From the NCBI GenBank assembly GCA_020849655.1, contig JADLFU010000069.1, positions 1-64,000 of the forward strand: DNA of 64,000 nt, given 5' to 3'. Position 1 is the first letter of the stretch. Each line of letters opens with the position of its first letter. The stretch is from Polyangiaceae bacterium (GTDB lineage Bacteria; Myxococcota_A; Polyangia; Polyangiales; Polyangiaceae). A model generated the notes under the pieces. The model did no database searches and had not been told where the DNA came from. It was given only the letters and a program-made list of their open reading frames with translations. Made by a program: the position numbers and the translations under genes. Below are positions 50,616 to 59,440 of this stretch, piece by piece.

Positions 50616-52853
50616 TCAGAGAAACAGCGGCGCGACGACCAGCGTGACCGTCGCGAGCAGCTTGACGAGCACGTGCAGCGAGGGCCCCGCGGTGTCCTTG
50701 AACGGATCGCCCACGGTGTCCCCGACGACGGCGGCCTGGTGCACCGGGTTCTTCACGCGGCGCCCGTCGGGCAGGAGGAGCAGCTTGCCGCCGTGCGCCC
50801 CGCTCTCGATGTACTTCTTCGCGTTGTCCCACGCGCCGCCCGCGTTGTTGAGGAACAGCGCCATCAGCACCCCCGTCACGGTGCCGACCATCAGGAACGA
50901 CATCGTCGCCTCCGCGGCGAGCAGCGGATCGTTCGCGGGGCGCAGGTACTTGAAGAAGAGCCCGACCGCGACGGGCGCCGCGACCGCGAGCAGGCCGGGG
51001 AGCACCATCTGCTTCTGCGCGTCGGCCGTCACGATGTCGACGCACCTGCCGTAGTCGGGCTGGTACCCGTCGGGGAACACGATGCGCCCGCCCTCGCGCG
51101 GCAGATCGGCGAACTGCCGGCGCACCTCCGCGATCACGGCCTGCGCGCTCTTGCCCACCGCGCGGATGCACATCGACGAGAACCAGAACACCAGCATCGC
51201 CCCCAGCATCGCGCCGACGAACACCGCGGGCTTGTTGAGGTTGATGGATGACAGGATGCGCCCGGTCGGCCGCGCGTAGTTGTTCACCTCGTCGATCACC
51301 GCCGAGAAGAGGAGGAACGCCGCGAGCGCCGCCGAGCCGACGGCGTAGCCCTTCGTCAGCGCCTTCGTCGTGTTGCCGGCGGCGTCGAGCTTGTCGGTCC
51401 GCTCGCGCACGGACGGCTCGAGGTGCCCCAGCGACATCTCGACGATGCCGCCGGCGTTGTCGGTGATCGGGCCGAACGTGTCCATCGCGAGCACGTAGCC
51501 GGACGTGCCCAGCATCCCCATCACCGCGACCGCCGTGCCGAACAGGCCTCCGTGCGTGAGGCCGCTCATGTCGCCGAGCTTGTACGCGCCGAGGATGGAG
51601 GCCGCGACGACCAGGATGGGCAGCACCGTCGACTCGAGGCCGACCGCGATCCCGCCGATGACGTTGGTCGCCGGGCCGCCCTCGCTCGCCTCCGCGATGC
51701 GCTGCACCGGGCGCCGGTCGGCCTCGGTGTAGTGCAGCGTGATCCACACGAACGCGAGGCTCGCGCCGAGCCCGATCGCGCCGCACGCGAAGAACATGAA
51801 CCAGTAGGGCCCGAACATCCAGATCGTCGCGCCCGCGAACGCCGTGAGCGAGAGCGTCACCGTCACGTAGAACCCGCGCTTCAGCGCGTCGGTCGGCGCC
51901 TCGTCGCCGTCGGTCTTCACGCTGAGCACCCCGAAGACGCTCGCGAGCACGCCGAACGCGCTCATCACGAGCGGGAACATCAGCACGCCGAGCGCGCTCG
52001 TCCCTAGCTTGTTGGGGTTGGCCTGGTAGAGGCTCGCGGCGAGGATCATCGCGCCGATGTTCTCGGCGCTGATGCTCTCGAACAGATCCGCGCCGCGGCC
52101 CGCGCAGTCGCCGACGTTGTCGCCGACGAGGTCCGCGATGACGGCGGGGTTGCGCGGATCGTCCTCGGGGATGCCCGCCTCGACCTTGCCGACCAGGTCC
52201 GCGCCGACGTCGGCCGCCTTCGTGTAGATGCCGCCGCCGACCTGCGCGAACAGCGCGACGAAGCTCGCGCCGAACGCGTACCCGGCGATCATCAGCGGGA
52301 TCTTCGGCAGCACGCGCGCCGCCTCGGCCGCCCTGCTCGGCGAGAAGCCCCCCTTGAGCGCGTACGCCGCGACGAACAGCCCCGCGAGCCCGAGCATCGA
52401 GAGGATGACGACGAACAGCCCCGCGACCGCGCCGCTCCGCAGGGCCGCCCGGAGCGCGTGATCGAGCGAGCGCCGCGCGCCGCCGGCGACGCGGAGGTTC
52501 GCGCGGATGCTGATCCACATCCCCACGTACCCCGCGAGCACCGAGAAGAGCGCGCCCACGGTGAACGCGCCCGCCGTCCACCCCGCGAGCTCGAGCTTCG
52601 TCGCCGGGTCGAACGCCTGCGGCTTGCGGACGAACCCGACCACGGCGAAGAGCGCCGCCGCGACCGCCGCCGCGAGCAGCAGGATCGTGCGGTTCTGCCG
52701 GCGCAGGAACGCCTCCGAGCCCGACCGGATGGCGTCGGACACGGCCTGCATCTCGCGTGTCCCGCCGTGCGCCCCGAGCGCGCTGCGCGAGAAGAACGCC
52801 GCGAACCCCAGGCCCAACAACGAGATGCCGACGACCAGGCCGAGCTCGATCAT
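50616..52853 (-). CDS. hppA: Membrane-bound proton-translocating pyrophosphatase, K+-independent type
   Basis: 745 residues with about 16 membrane helices. The pyrophosphate-binding motifs are complete: DVGADLVGKVEAGIPEDDPR, NPAVIADLVGDNVGDCAGRG, DNAGGIVEMS and the C-terminal DTVGDPFKDTAGPS. The AAGNTTKALTKG segment carries Lys where K+-dependent enzymes have Ala, which marks the K+-independent, proton-pumping type. It hydrolyses pyrophosphate made in biosynthesis and pumps H+ out, conserving energy. It is a single-gene unit divergent from the TatT gene. Confidence 0.95.
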   Translation of the reverse strand: MIELGLVVGISLLGLGFAAFFSRSALGAHGGTREMQAVSDAIRSGSEAFLRRQNRTILLLAAAVAAALFAVVGFVRKPQAFDPATKLELAGWTAGAFTVGALFSVLAGYVGMWISIRANLRVAGGARRSLDHALRAALRSGAVAGLFVVILSMLGLAGLFVAAYALKGGFSPSRAAEAARVLPKIPLMIAGYAFGASFVALFAQVGGGIYTKAADVGADLVGKVEAGIPEDDPRNPAVIADLVGDNVGDCAGRGADLFESISAENIGAMILAASLYQANPNKLGTSALGVLMFPLVMSAFGVLASVFGVLSVKTDGDEAPTDALKRGFYVTVTLSLTAFAGATIWMFGPYWFMFFACGAIGLGASLAFVWITLHYTEADRRPVQRIAEASEGGPATNVIGGIAVGLESTVLPILVVAASILGAYKLGDMSGLTHGGLFGTAVAVMGMLGTSGYVLAMDTFGPITDNAGGIVEMSLGHLEPSVRERTDKLDAAGNTTKALTKGYAVGSAALAAFLLFSAVIDEVNNYARPTGRILSSINLNKPAVFVGAMLGAMLVFWFSSMCIRAVGKSAQAVIAEVRRQFADLPREGGRIVFPDGYQPDYGRCVDIVTADAQKQMVLPGLLAVAAPVAVGLFFKYLRPANDPLLAAEATMSFLMVGTVTGVLMALFLNNAGGAWDNAKKYIESGAHGGKLLLLPDGRRVKNPVHQAAVVGDTVGDPFKDTAGPSLHVLVKLLATVTLVVAPLFL

Positions 52854-52959
52854 GAGAGGTCGCGGGCCTTACGACACTTCGCCCGCCAGGCCAAAGGCGA
52901 TCGTCCGCGCCGTATCGGCGCTTTACCTCGTCGCTGTGCGCAGGTAATCGTGGTGCCCC
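52854..52959. promoter_or_regulatory. Divergent promoter region
   Basis: 106 bases between the divergent pyrophosphatase and lipoprotein genes. It includes CCTTACGACACTT, a small inverted repeat GCGCC-GTATC-GGCGC (about 52907-52921), and CTTTACC and GGTAATC. These are the AT-richest bases nearby and probably hold the promoters. Confidence 0.35.
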
Positions 52960-53892
52960 ATGCGACTCGCCAAGCTCGCGCTCATCGCCGCCCTCGGCCT
53001 CGGCTCCACCGGCTGCATCAAGAGCATGCTGCTGAAGGGCCAGATCAAGAGCACCCGCCAGGCCTCGAGCGCCGTCGACACCCTGCACGACTACGAGGTC
53101 GCCCGCGCCGCGGCGTACGCGGGCCTCGCGCAGTTCGAGGGCATGCACAAGCTCGCCCCGACGAACGTCGACGCGCTCTTCATGCTCACGAAGGGCTGGA
53201 CAGGCGCGACCTTCGCGTTCACCGAGGACGAGTGGGAGGTCGCCGAGGACCTCAAGCAGCGCGAGGTCGCCGAGTACCACCGCCTGCGCGCCATCGCCGG
53301 CTACGAGCGCGCGATCGCCTACGGCATCGAGATGTTCGCCGCGATGGGCAAGGACGGCTGGGCCGACGCGCGCAAGAGCCCCCAGGCCATGACGAAGTGG
53401 CTGAAGGACAGCTTCGACGACAAGGACGACGCGGCGCCGCTCTTCTGGGTCGGCTACGCGTGGCTCGGGAAGACGAACGTGAACAAGGAGGACCCGGACA
53501 CCGTCGCCGATCTGTGGGTCGCCATCGCGATCCTCGAGCGCAGCGTCGCGCTCGACCGCACGTACAACTTCGCGTCCGGCCTGACGGCGCTCGCCGCGTA
53601 CCACGCGCGCACGCCGATGGCCGAGCTCGACGAGGCGAAGGCGCTCTTCGACGAGGCGATGGCCCAGACCGGCAACCGCTCGCTCATCCAGAAGGTCAAC
53701 TACGCCACGCGTTACTTGTGCGCGAAGTCCGACAAGGCCGGCTACATGAAGGCGCTCCAGGAGGTCCTCGACGCCGGCGACGTCCTGCCCGAGGCCCGCC
53801 TGACGAACGCCATCGGCAAGCGTCGCGCGCGGCGCTATCTCGGCAAGGCGCGGCTCGACGACGCCCGCGAGAACTGCGCCTTCCCCGATTGA
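52960..53892 (+). CDS. TRAP-associated TatT-family lipoprotein
   Basis: 310 residues. Signal and lipobox GSTGC (Cys19). The body is helical with TPR-like pairs: YEVARAAAYAGLAQFEGMHK, APTNVDALFMLTKGWTGATF and WVAIAILERSVALD. This is the layout of TatT, a TRAP-transporter-associated trimeric lipoprotein of spirochetes and delta-type bacteria. The next gene encodes a TRAP substrate-binding protein, which supports the call. It ends 85 bases before that gene. Confidence 0.8.
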   Translation: MRLAKLALIAALGLGSTGCIKSMLLKGQIKSTRQASSAVDTLHDYEVARAAAYAGLAQFEGMHKLAPTNVDALFMLTKGWTGATFAFTEDEWEVAEDLKQREVAEYHRLRAIAGYERAIAYGIEMFAAMGKDGWADARKSPQAMTKWLKDSFDDKDDAAPLFWVGYAWLGKTNVNKEDPDTVADLWVAIAILERSVALDRTYNFASGLTALAAYHARTPMAELDEAKALFDEAMAQTGNRSLIQKVNYATRYLCAKSDKAGYMKALQEVLDAGDVLPEARLTNAIGKRRARRYLGKARLDDARENCAFPD

Positions 53893-53977
53893 TTGGAGCG
53901 TCTCTGCCGCGGTCGTGCGCCGCGGTTGCTTCGAATCCGACGGTCCGCCGTCCAACCCCACCGAGGTACGACAAGAC

Positions 53978-55012
53978 ATGAGCATGACCCGCAAGATCAC
54001 CTCCCTCGCCCTCGCCGCGACCGCGGCCTTCCTCGCCGTCTCGCCGTCCCAGGCCGACGAGAAGGAGATCCGCTTCGGCACGCTCGCGCCGAAGTCCAGC
54101 ATCTGGGGCAAGGTGTTCCAGATCTGGCAGGACGCCGTCGCCGAGCAGTCGCAGGGCGCCGTCAAGGTCACGTTCTACTGGAGCGCCAGCCAGGGCGACG
54201 AGAAGACGATGGTCAAGGACAAGATGCTCGGCGGCAGCCAGCTCGACGGCGTCGCGTGCACCGCGGTCGGCCTGTCGCAGATCTGGCAGCCGATCCTCGC
54301 GTTGCAGTCGCCGGGCCTCTTCCGCACCTGGTCGAAGCTCGACGCCGCGCGCGACGGGATGAAGTCGCAGATCGTCGCCGGCTTCGCCGCGAAGGGCGTC
54401 GTCCAGCTCGGCGGCGGCGACGTCGGCGTCGCGCACCTGATGTCGAAGGGCTTCGAGGTGCGGGGCCCCGAGTCGCTCCACGGGCACAGCCCCTACTACT
54501 GGGCCGACGACCCGGTCGCGCCGCATTTCTACACGGCGCTGAAGGGCTACGCGTCCGAGAAGAAGAGCGATTTCTCCGTCACGCAGAAGGGCAAGCAGGT
54601 GCCCGAGGTGCTCCACGGCCTGCGCACCGGTGACATCGACGTGATCAACGTCCCGGCGCTGGCCGCGCAGCAGCTGCAGTGGGCGAAGGAGATCACCCAC
54701 ATCGTCGTGCAGCCGTCGGGCATCGGCATCGGGGCGCTCGTCGTCAAGCAGTCGACGCTCGACAAGCTGACCGAGGACGAGAAGAAGCTGGTGCTCTCGA
54801 CCGGCGGCGTCGCGGGCGCGGATCTCTCGGCGCGCGTCCGCAAGGCCGACGCGTCCGCCTTCGCGAAGATGAAGAAGGAGAAGACCGCGGTCGACCTCAC
54901 GGACGACGAGAAGGCCGCCTGGGAGAAGGTGTTCGACCGCGCCCGCGCGAAGCTGAAGGAGGGCACGTTCGACGCGGCGCTGCTCTCGTCCCTCGAGGCG
55001 CACAAGGGCTGA
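53978..55012 (+). CDS. TRAP transporter substrate-binding protein (DctP-type)
   Basis: 344 residues from ATG 53978. A signal peptide (to about 26, SPSQADE) is followed by the DctP fold: EIRFGTLAPKSSIWGKVF, DEKTMVKDKMLGGSQLDGV, LQSPGLFRTW and GDVGVAHLMSKGFE. The DctP spot usually reads with an Arg for carboxylates; I could not fix that residue by eye. No DctQ/DctM permease is in the window. With TatT immediately upstream it forms a two-gene unit, so the permease is either elsewhere or absent. Confidence 0.85.
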   Translation: MSMTRKITSLALAATAAFLAVSPSQADEKEIRFGTLAPKSSIWGKVFQIWQDAVAEQSQGAVKVTFYWSASQGDEKTMVKDKMLGGSQLDGVACTAVGLSQIWQPILALQSPGLFRTWSKLDAARDGMKSQIVAGFAAKGVVQLGGGDVGVAHLMSKGFEVRGPESLHGHSPYYWADDPVAPHFYTALKGYASEKKSDFSVTQKGKQVPEVLHGLRTGDIDVINVPALAAQQLQWAKEITHIVVQPSGIGIGALVVKQSTLDKLTEDEKKLVLSTGGVAGADLSARVRKADASAFAKMKKEKTAVDLTDDEKAAWEKVFDRARAKLKEGTFDAALLSSLEAHKG

Positions 55013-55016
55013 CGGT

Positions 55017-56837
55017 TCAAGGGCCGACGAGGCGAGCGGCCAGCGCGCGCCTCGTCGGGTCGTCCGAGTCGAGCGCTCTCCTGGCGGCGCTCCGGAGCGG
55101 CGCCGACGGGTGGGCGTCGAGCACCGACAGCGCCACCTCGCGCGCGCGCGCGCCCGCCTCTACCAGCAACTCGAGCAGCGCCTCGCCGGCGTCGGGATGA
55201 GAGATCTGCGCGAGCGCGCGGAGGGCCGCGGGCGCGACGTGGGGGTCGGGTGAGCGGGCGAGCTCCAGCAGGACGTCGATGCCGTGCGCGAACGCCAGGC
55301 GCTCGATCGACGGCGCGAGGCGCGGCGCGAGCGCGGGGTCGACGGCGAGCGCTCGCGCGACGCGGAGGGCCCGCTTGAAGCGAAACCTCCCGAGCGCGTC
55401 GGCGACCGCGGCGCGCACGTCGGCGTGCGGCGAGCGGGAGAGGCGCTCGAGCGGCGAGAGCATCGCGTAGACCTCGAGGCAGGCGACCTGCGACACGAGC
55501 GCCACGCCGGCCTCGGGGACGCGGTCGAGCCCAGGCTCGCAGAGCAGCCCCGCGAGCTGGACGGTCAACGCGCGCCGCCGTGTGAGGATTGTGCATGCCG
55601 GATCGAGCAGCAGATCGACCGCCGCCTCCGCCGCGCTGCCGCCTGCCTCCCACTCGGCGAGATCGACGTGGAACAGATCGAGGGGCGGCGGGCGCGCCTC
55701 GACCCCGAGCGGGGCGGGCCACGGGCGGTCCGTCAGCCCCTCATATCGCGCCCGCGCTCGGGCGTAGTAGTCGCGGCGCGCCTGCGTGGGCGCGCGCGCG
55801 GCGAGCTCCGCGTAGACGACGTCGACCCGCGAGAACGCGCCGAGCTCCGCGTACGCGCGCGCCGCGGCGAGCAGCATCGGCTCGACGAGCGCGTCGGGGC
55901 GTCCAGTCTCCGCCGCCGCCATGCGCGCGGAGTCCGCCTCTTCTCGGCGGGCGCGCCGGGCGAGCGCGTCGTCCCCGTCGGCCTGCGCGAGGCTCGCGAG
56001 CTCCCGCGCGAGCTCGGCGGCCGCGGCGTTGTCGCCCGCCTGCCGCGCGTGCGCGATGGCCTCGGCGAACGTGGCGGTCGCGAACCGGACGAGGCGGTCG
56101 CGCCGCAGCGTGCGGGCTCGGCCCACGTATCCAGGGAGCGCGTGCTCGAAGCGCCTCGTGTGGCGCCCGAGCAGCACGAGGATCTCGAGCGCGTCCACGG
56201 CCCGCTCGCGCTCGTCGGCCCGGCGGGCGGCGTCCGCGGCGATCTCCGCGCGCTCGACGACGAGCTCGGCCGCGCGTCGCTGCGCGTCGGCGTCGCCGAG
56301 CCGGATCGACGCGCGGACCACGTTCAGCCACGCGAGCGCCGACTCGTACGAGAGCGCGCCGTCGTCGAGGCGAGACGCGAGGCGCGACCAGAGCGCGCGC
56401 GCCTCGCCCCACGCCTCCGCGCGCTCGAGCGCGCGCGCCGCCGAGACCACCCTGTCGTCCTCTTGCCAGAGCGCGGCCGCCTCCCGGAGCCGCGGAGCGC
56501 CGCCCGAGCCGACGCCCAGCGCGGCGGCCGTCGCGCGATCCCTCGGCGGGACGCGCGCGCCGAGGCCCGCGACCAGCCGCTCGTCGCCGAGCGCGATCGC
56601 GCACGCCATCGCTGGCCGGGGCAGATCCGCCGCGAGGAGCGCGGGCACGAGCGCCGAGAGCGCGCGCTCGTGGTCGACGTCACGCGCGCCCGGGCGCGCC
56701 CGGGCGTCGAGCAGATCCGTGATCCCGCGGGCGCGCTCGCGCGGATCGCCGCTCGCCACGCGCCGCTGCCCGCGCGAGACGAGCTGATCCACCGGCGTCG
56801 CGCCCGGCGTCCCTGGCAGCAGCTTGTGCCCGTTCAC
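55017..56837 (-). CDS. HEAT-repeat-type helical protein
   Basis: 606 residues, all helical, rich in Ala and Arg. The C-terminal third has HEAT-like repeats (HADVRAAVADALGRFRFKRA, DPHVAPAALRALAQISHPDA, HPSAPLRSAARRALDSDDPT). The middle is TPR-like (EAWGEARALWSRLASRLDDG, AADAARRADERERAVDALEI). No signal or enzyme motif is visible; it is probably a scaffold. It overlaps the VWA gene by 4 bases, so the two proteins likely form a complex. Confidence 0.65.
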   Translation of the reverse strand: MNGHKLLPGTPGATPVDQLVSRGQRRVASGDPRERARGITDLLDARARPGARDVDHERALSALVPALLAADLPRPAMACAIALGDERLVAGLGARVPPRDRATAAALGVGSGGAPRLREAAALWQEDDRVVSAARALERAEAWGEARALWSRLASRLDDGALSYESALAWLNVVRASIRLGDADAQRRAAELVVERAEIAADAARRADERERAVDALEILVLLGRHTRRFEHALPGYVGRARTLRRDRLVRFATATFAEAIAHARQAGDNAAAAELARELASLAQADGDDALARRARREEADSARMAAAETGRPDALVEPMLLAAARAYAELGAFSRVDVVYAELAARAPTQARRDYYARARARYEGLTDRPWPAPLGVEARPPPLDLFHVDLAEWEAGGSAAEAAVDLLLDPACTILTRRRALTVQLAGLLCEPGLDRVPEAGVALVSQVACLEVYAMLSPLERLSRSPHADVRAAVADALGRFRFKRALRVARALAVDPALAPRLAPSIERLAFAHGIDVLLELARSPDPHVAPAALRALAQISHPDAGEALLELLVEAGARAREVALSVLDAHPSAPLRSAARRALDSDDPTRRALAARLVGP

Positions 56838-58198
56838 GGCGGGGCGCTCCTCGTCGCTCGCGGGCGAGGCGTCGAGACGAGCTCGACGATCCGCGCCGCC
56901 GCGCGCGCCGGATCGCCGGCGTCGGAGAGCGAGACGACGGACGCCGACGTCGCCTGCTCGACCCAGGTGGGCGGGGCGTCGTCCGCCGCGCCGACGCGCG
57001 TGACGTGGAGCGCCGCGACCGCGAGCAACCGGGACACGACCGCCCGCGGGACGACCGTCGCGCCGTGCGTGACGAGGTGAGCCTCCACGCCTGCGCCCGC
57101 TCGCCCGCGGCGCGCGCCGAGCTCGCAGGCGAGCGCGTCGAGCGCGCGGCCGACGTCGCGCCCCTGCTCACCCGAGAACGACGCCACCTCGGCGACGGGC
57201 AGCGCCGCCCCGACCAGGATCGGCTCGTACAGGCGCGCGTCGAAGAACCGGATGACGACCTCGTCGCCGCCCTCGCGCAGCCGCGCCGCGAGCGAGAGGC
57301 ACAGCGCTCGCGCGAGCACCGCCCGGTCGCCGCGCATCGCGGCCGACGCGTCCACCGCGATCACGTGGCGAACCGGCTCGGGCCGCGCCGGCGCCTCGCG
57401 TGTCGAGTAGAGCGCCTCGTCCAGCAGCAGGCGTCGCGTCAGCTCGTCGTCGTCCCACGCGAGCTCGCTCGCCAGCAAGGCGCCGAGCTCTCCCCGCAGG
57501 CCGATCCCGAGGACGCCGCCGTGCTCTTCCGCCCGCGCGCCGCGGGGTCGGCGTCGCCCGAGCGCGGCGGGGACGACGTCCAGCGTCATCCGCGAGATGA
57601 GCTCCGCCTGCGGCTGCTCGAGCGCGGCGACGAGCGTCGCCACCGCGTCGCGCCCCATCCTCGCCGACAGCCGCAGCGTGTCGACGTCGAGCGCGTCGAG
57701 CCGCGTGAGGAGCGCCGGCGCGTCCTCGAGGAGCGCGTCGATGGTCCGCCGCACGAGCGCGCGAGGCGCGCCGCTCCACATCACCGCGAGCTCGTCCGAC
57801 CCCGCGAGCAGCTCGCTCGGTGAGCACGGCGGGAGAGCGTGCCCCGTGTCGTGGCGGTGCAAGAGCGCCGCCATCGCGGCGATGAGCAGCTCGTCCCGCG
57901 GCGCGAGCGCGACGAGCCGCTCGCGGGTGAGCGTCTCCCGCACGCCGTCGATCAACGCCGCGAGCCCGCGAGCTCGCCGCTCGTCGTCCCCCGTGAGCTC
58001 CGCGCGCCGCCCCGCGAGGATCTCGCGATCCGGGAGCGCCAGGCAGAGCCCGAGGTCGTGCACCACCACGAGCGGCAGCGACACACCGAGCGCGTCGAGG
58101 CCTCGCCACCACGTGAGCGCCCGCGCGGCCACGGCGTCCGACGGCGCGGTGATCGATCCGAGGGCGAGCGAGCTGGACGCGACGCCTGCCTCTGCCAT
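56834..58198 (-). CDS. VWA-domain protein with altered MIDAS
   Basis: 454 residues from ATG 58198; an upstream frame start at 58261 would overlap the SDR gene. The N-terminal half is helical. The C-terminal half is a von Willebrand A domain: VRHVIAVDASAAMRGDRAVL (MIDAS reads DASAA instead of DxSxS), then VVIRFFDARLYEP, FSGEQGRDVGRAL and EAHLVTHGATVV. Proteins of this layout occur with HEAT-type partners and MoxR ATPases in other bacteria; no MoxR is here. It overlaps the HEAT gene by 4 bases. Function unknown. Confidence 0.75.
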   Translation of the reverse strand: MAEAGVASSSLALGSITAPSDAVAARALTWWRGLDALGVSLPLVVVHDLGLCLALPDREILAGRRAELTGDDERRARGLAALIDGVRETLTRERLVALAPRDELLIAAMAALLHRHDTGHALPPCSPSELLAGSDELAVMWSGAPRALVRRTIDALLEDAPALLTRLDALDVDTLRLSARMGRDAVATLVAALEQPQAELISRMTLDVVPAALGRRRPRGARAEEHGGVLGIGLRGELGALLASELAWDDDELTRRLLLDEALYSTREAPARPEPVRHVIAVDASAAMRGDRAVLARALCLSLAARLREGGDEVVIRFFDARLYEPILVGAALPVAEVASFSGEQGRDVGRALDALACELGARRGRAGAGVEAHLVTHGATVVPRAVVSRLLAVAALHVTRVGAADDAPPTWVEQATSASVVSLSDAGDPARAAARIVELVSTPRPRATRSAPP

Positions 58199-58209
58199 CG
58201 GCGTCGCGG

Positions 58210-59070
58210 CTACGGCTCGCCGTACCGAGCGATGCGGGTCAGGCGCTCGCTCTCGCGCCACAGCGCGCGCCGCACCTCGACGTCGTACGACGCGCGGGAG
58301 CTCTTCACGGCGCGCTTCTTGTCGAAGTACTGGCCCGTCACGCCCTCGACCTCGGGCGACGTCGCGAGGTGGATCTGCGTCGCGGCGCCGGCCTCGGGTG
58401 TCATCATGAAGGGGTGGGCGAGGCGCACGAGCGCGCGGAAGATGCCGCGCTCCTTCTGCCCGAAGTCCGTGCCGACGACGCCCGGGTGCAGGCAGTTGAC
58501 AGTGACGGGCTCGCCGCGCAACCGCTCCGCGAGCTCGTACGTGAAATAGACGTTGCAGAGCTTCGAGCGCCCGTACGTCCCGAGCGGCGAGAAGCTCCGC
58601 TCGCTGTCGAGATCGTCGAGCTCCAGGCGCTGCCCTCGGTGCGCGGCCGACGCGACGTTCACGACGCGCGCGCTGCCCGCCGCGCGCAGGAGCGGGAGCA
58701 ACAGGTGCGTCGTGAGGAAGTACCCGAGGTGGTTCGTCTGGAACATCGTCTCGTGGCCGTCCTCGGTCAGGGCGCGCGACGTCAGCATCAGGCCGGCGTT
58801 GTTCACGAGGACGTGGAGGCGGTCGACGCGCGCGCGCACCTCGTCACCGAACGCGCGGGTCCTCGCGAACGAGGCGAAATCGGCCGAGACCAGCTCCACC
58901 TGCTCGTTGCCCGAGCGGCGCTTGATCTCGTCGACCGCGGCGGCGCCCTTCGTCGCGTCTCGGCACGCGATGAGCGTGCGCGCCCCCGCTCGCGCGAGCG
59001 CGACGGCGGTCTCCTTGCCGATGCCGACGTTGGCGCCCGTGACGAGCGCGACCTTCCCGGAGAGGCTCAC
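58210..59070 (-). CDS. Short-chain dehydrogenase (retinol dehydrogenase-like)
   Basis: 286 residues from GTG 59070 (GTGA overlap with the upstream gene). Motifs are complete: VALVTGANVGIGKETAVALA, NNAGLM, NVASAAHRG and YGRSKLCNVYFTYELAERL (Tyr, Lys), with LHPGVVGTDFG. It is an NAD(P)-dependent dehydrogenase or reductase of the RDH11-14-like group. The substrate is unknown. It lies between the VWA gene and a small membrane protein gene. Confidence 0.85.
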   Translation of the reverse strand: MSLSGKVALVTGANVGIGKETAVALARAGARTLIACRDATKGAAAVDEIKRRSGNEQVELVSADFASFARTRAFGDEVRARVDRLHVLVNNAGLMLTSRALTEDGHETMFQTNHLGYFLTTHLLLPLLRAAGSARVVNVASAAHRGQRLELDDLDSERSFSPLGTYGRSKLCNVYFTYELAERLRGEPVTVNCLHPGVVGTDFGQKERGIFRALVRLAHPFMMTPEAGAATQIHLATSPEVEGVTGQYFDKKRAVKSSRASYDVEVRRALWRESERLTRIARYGEP

Positions 59071-59426
59071 CACGCGCCCTGGGTCTTCAGGTAGGCGAGG
59101 GCGCCCACGCCGCCGGCGATGAGCAGCGACGTCACGACGAGGTAGAGCTTCGCCCACGCGGGCGCGCCCTGCTTCAGGTTCGTGATGTGCGTCGCGGCGC
59201 CGGGCTCGCGCAGCGCGGGGAGCGGCGCGGGCGCAGGGAACGGCGCAGGCGGCGGGAACGGCGCGGGCGGCGGGAAGGCCGCGAGCGGCTGGGTCGCCCC
59301 GCGGCGGGAGGGCGGCGCGGGGGCTCCCGCGGCGGGCAGCGGGTTGAACACGCCGTCGCCGAGCACCTTGCGCGCCGGGGCGATCACGGTGGCGACGTCG
59401 TCGTCGTCGTAGTCTTCGGAGGACAT
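59067..59426 (-). CDS. Small Pro-rich single-pass membrane protein
   Basis: 119 residues from ATG 59426. Residues 1-15 are acidic (SSEDYDDDDVATVIAP). The middle is a Pro/Ala-rich stretch of APFPPP units. A transmembrane helix near 94-113 (LYLVVTSLLIAGGVGALAYL) ends the protein. It follows the kinase gene by 14 bases and likely belongs to its operon. Possibly a kinase substrate or partner; no family recognised. Confidence 0.65.
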   Translation of the reverse strand: MSSEDYDDDDVATVIAPARKVLGDGVFNPLPAAGAPAPPSRRGATQPLAAFPPPAPFPPPAPFPAPAPLPALREPGAATHITNLKQGAPAWAKLYLVVTSLLIAGGVGALAYLKTQGAW

Positions 59427-59440
59427 GTCTCGTCTCGTGC

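Noticed and set aside
53915-53977. Upstream start for the DctP gene
   Set aside because: It would place about 21 residues before the signal peptide.
50566-54171. Minus-strand frame of about 1,200 codons
   Set aside because: It is a shadow of the pyrophosphatase in another frame and of the TatT gene on the opposite strand.
58199-58261. Upstream start for the VWA gene
   Set aside because: It would overlap the SDR gene by about 50 bases.
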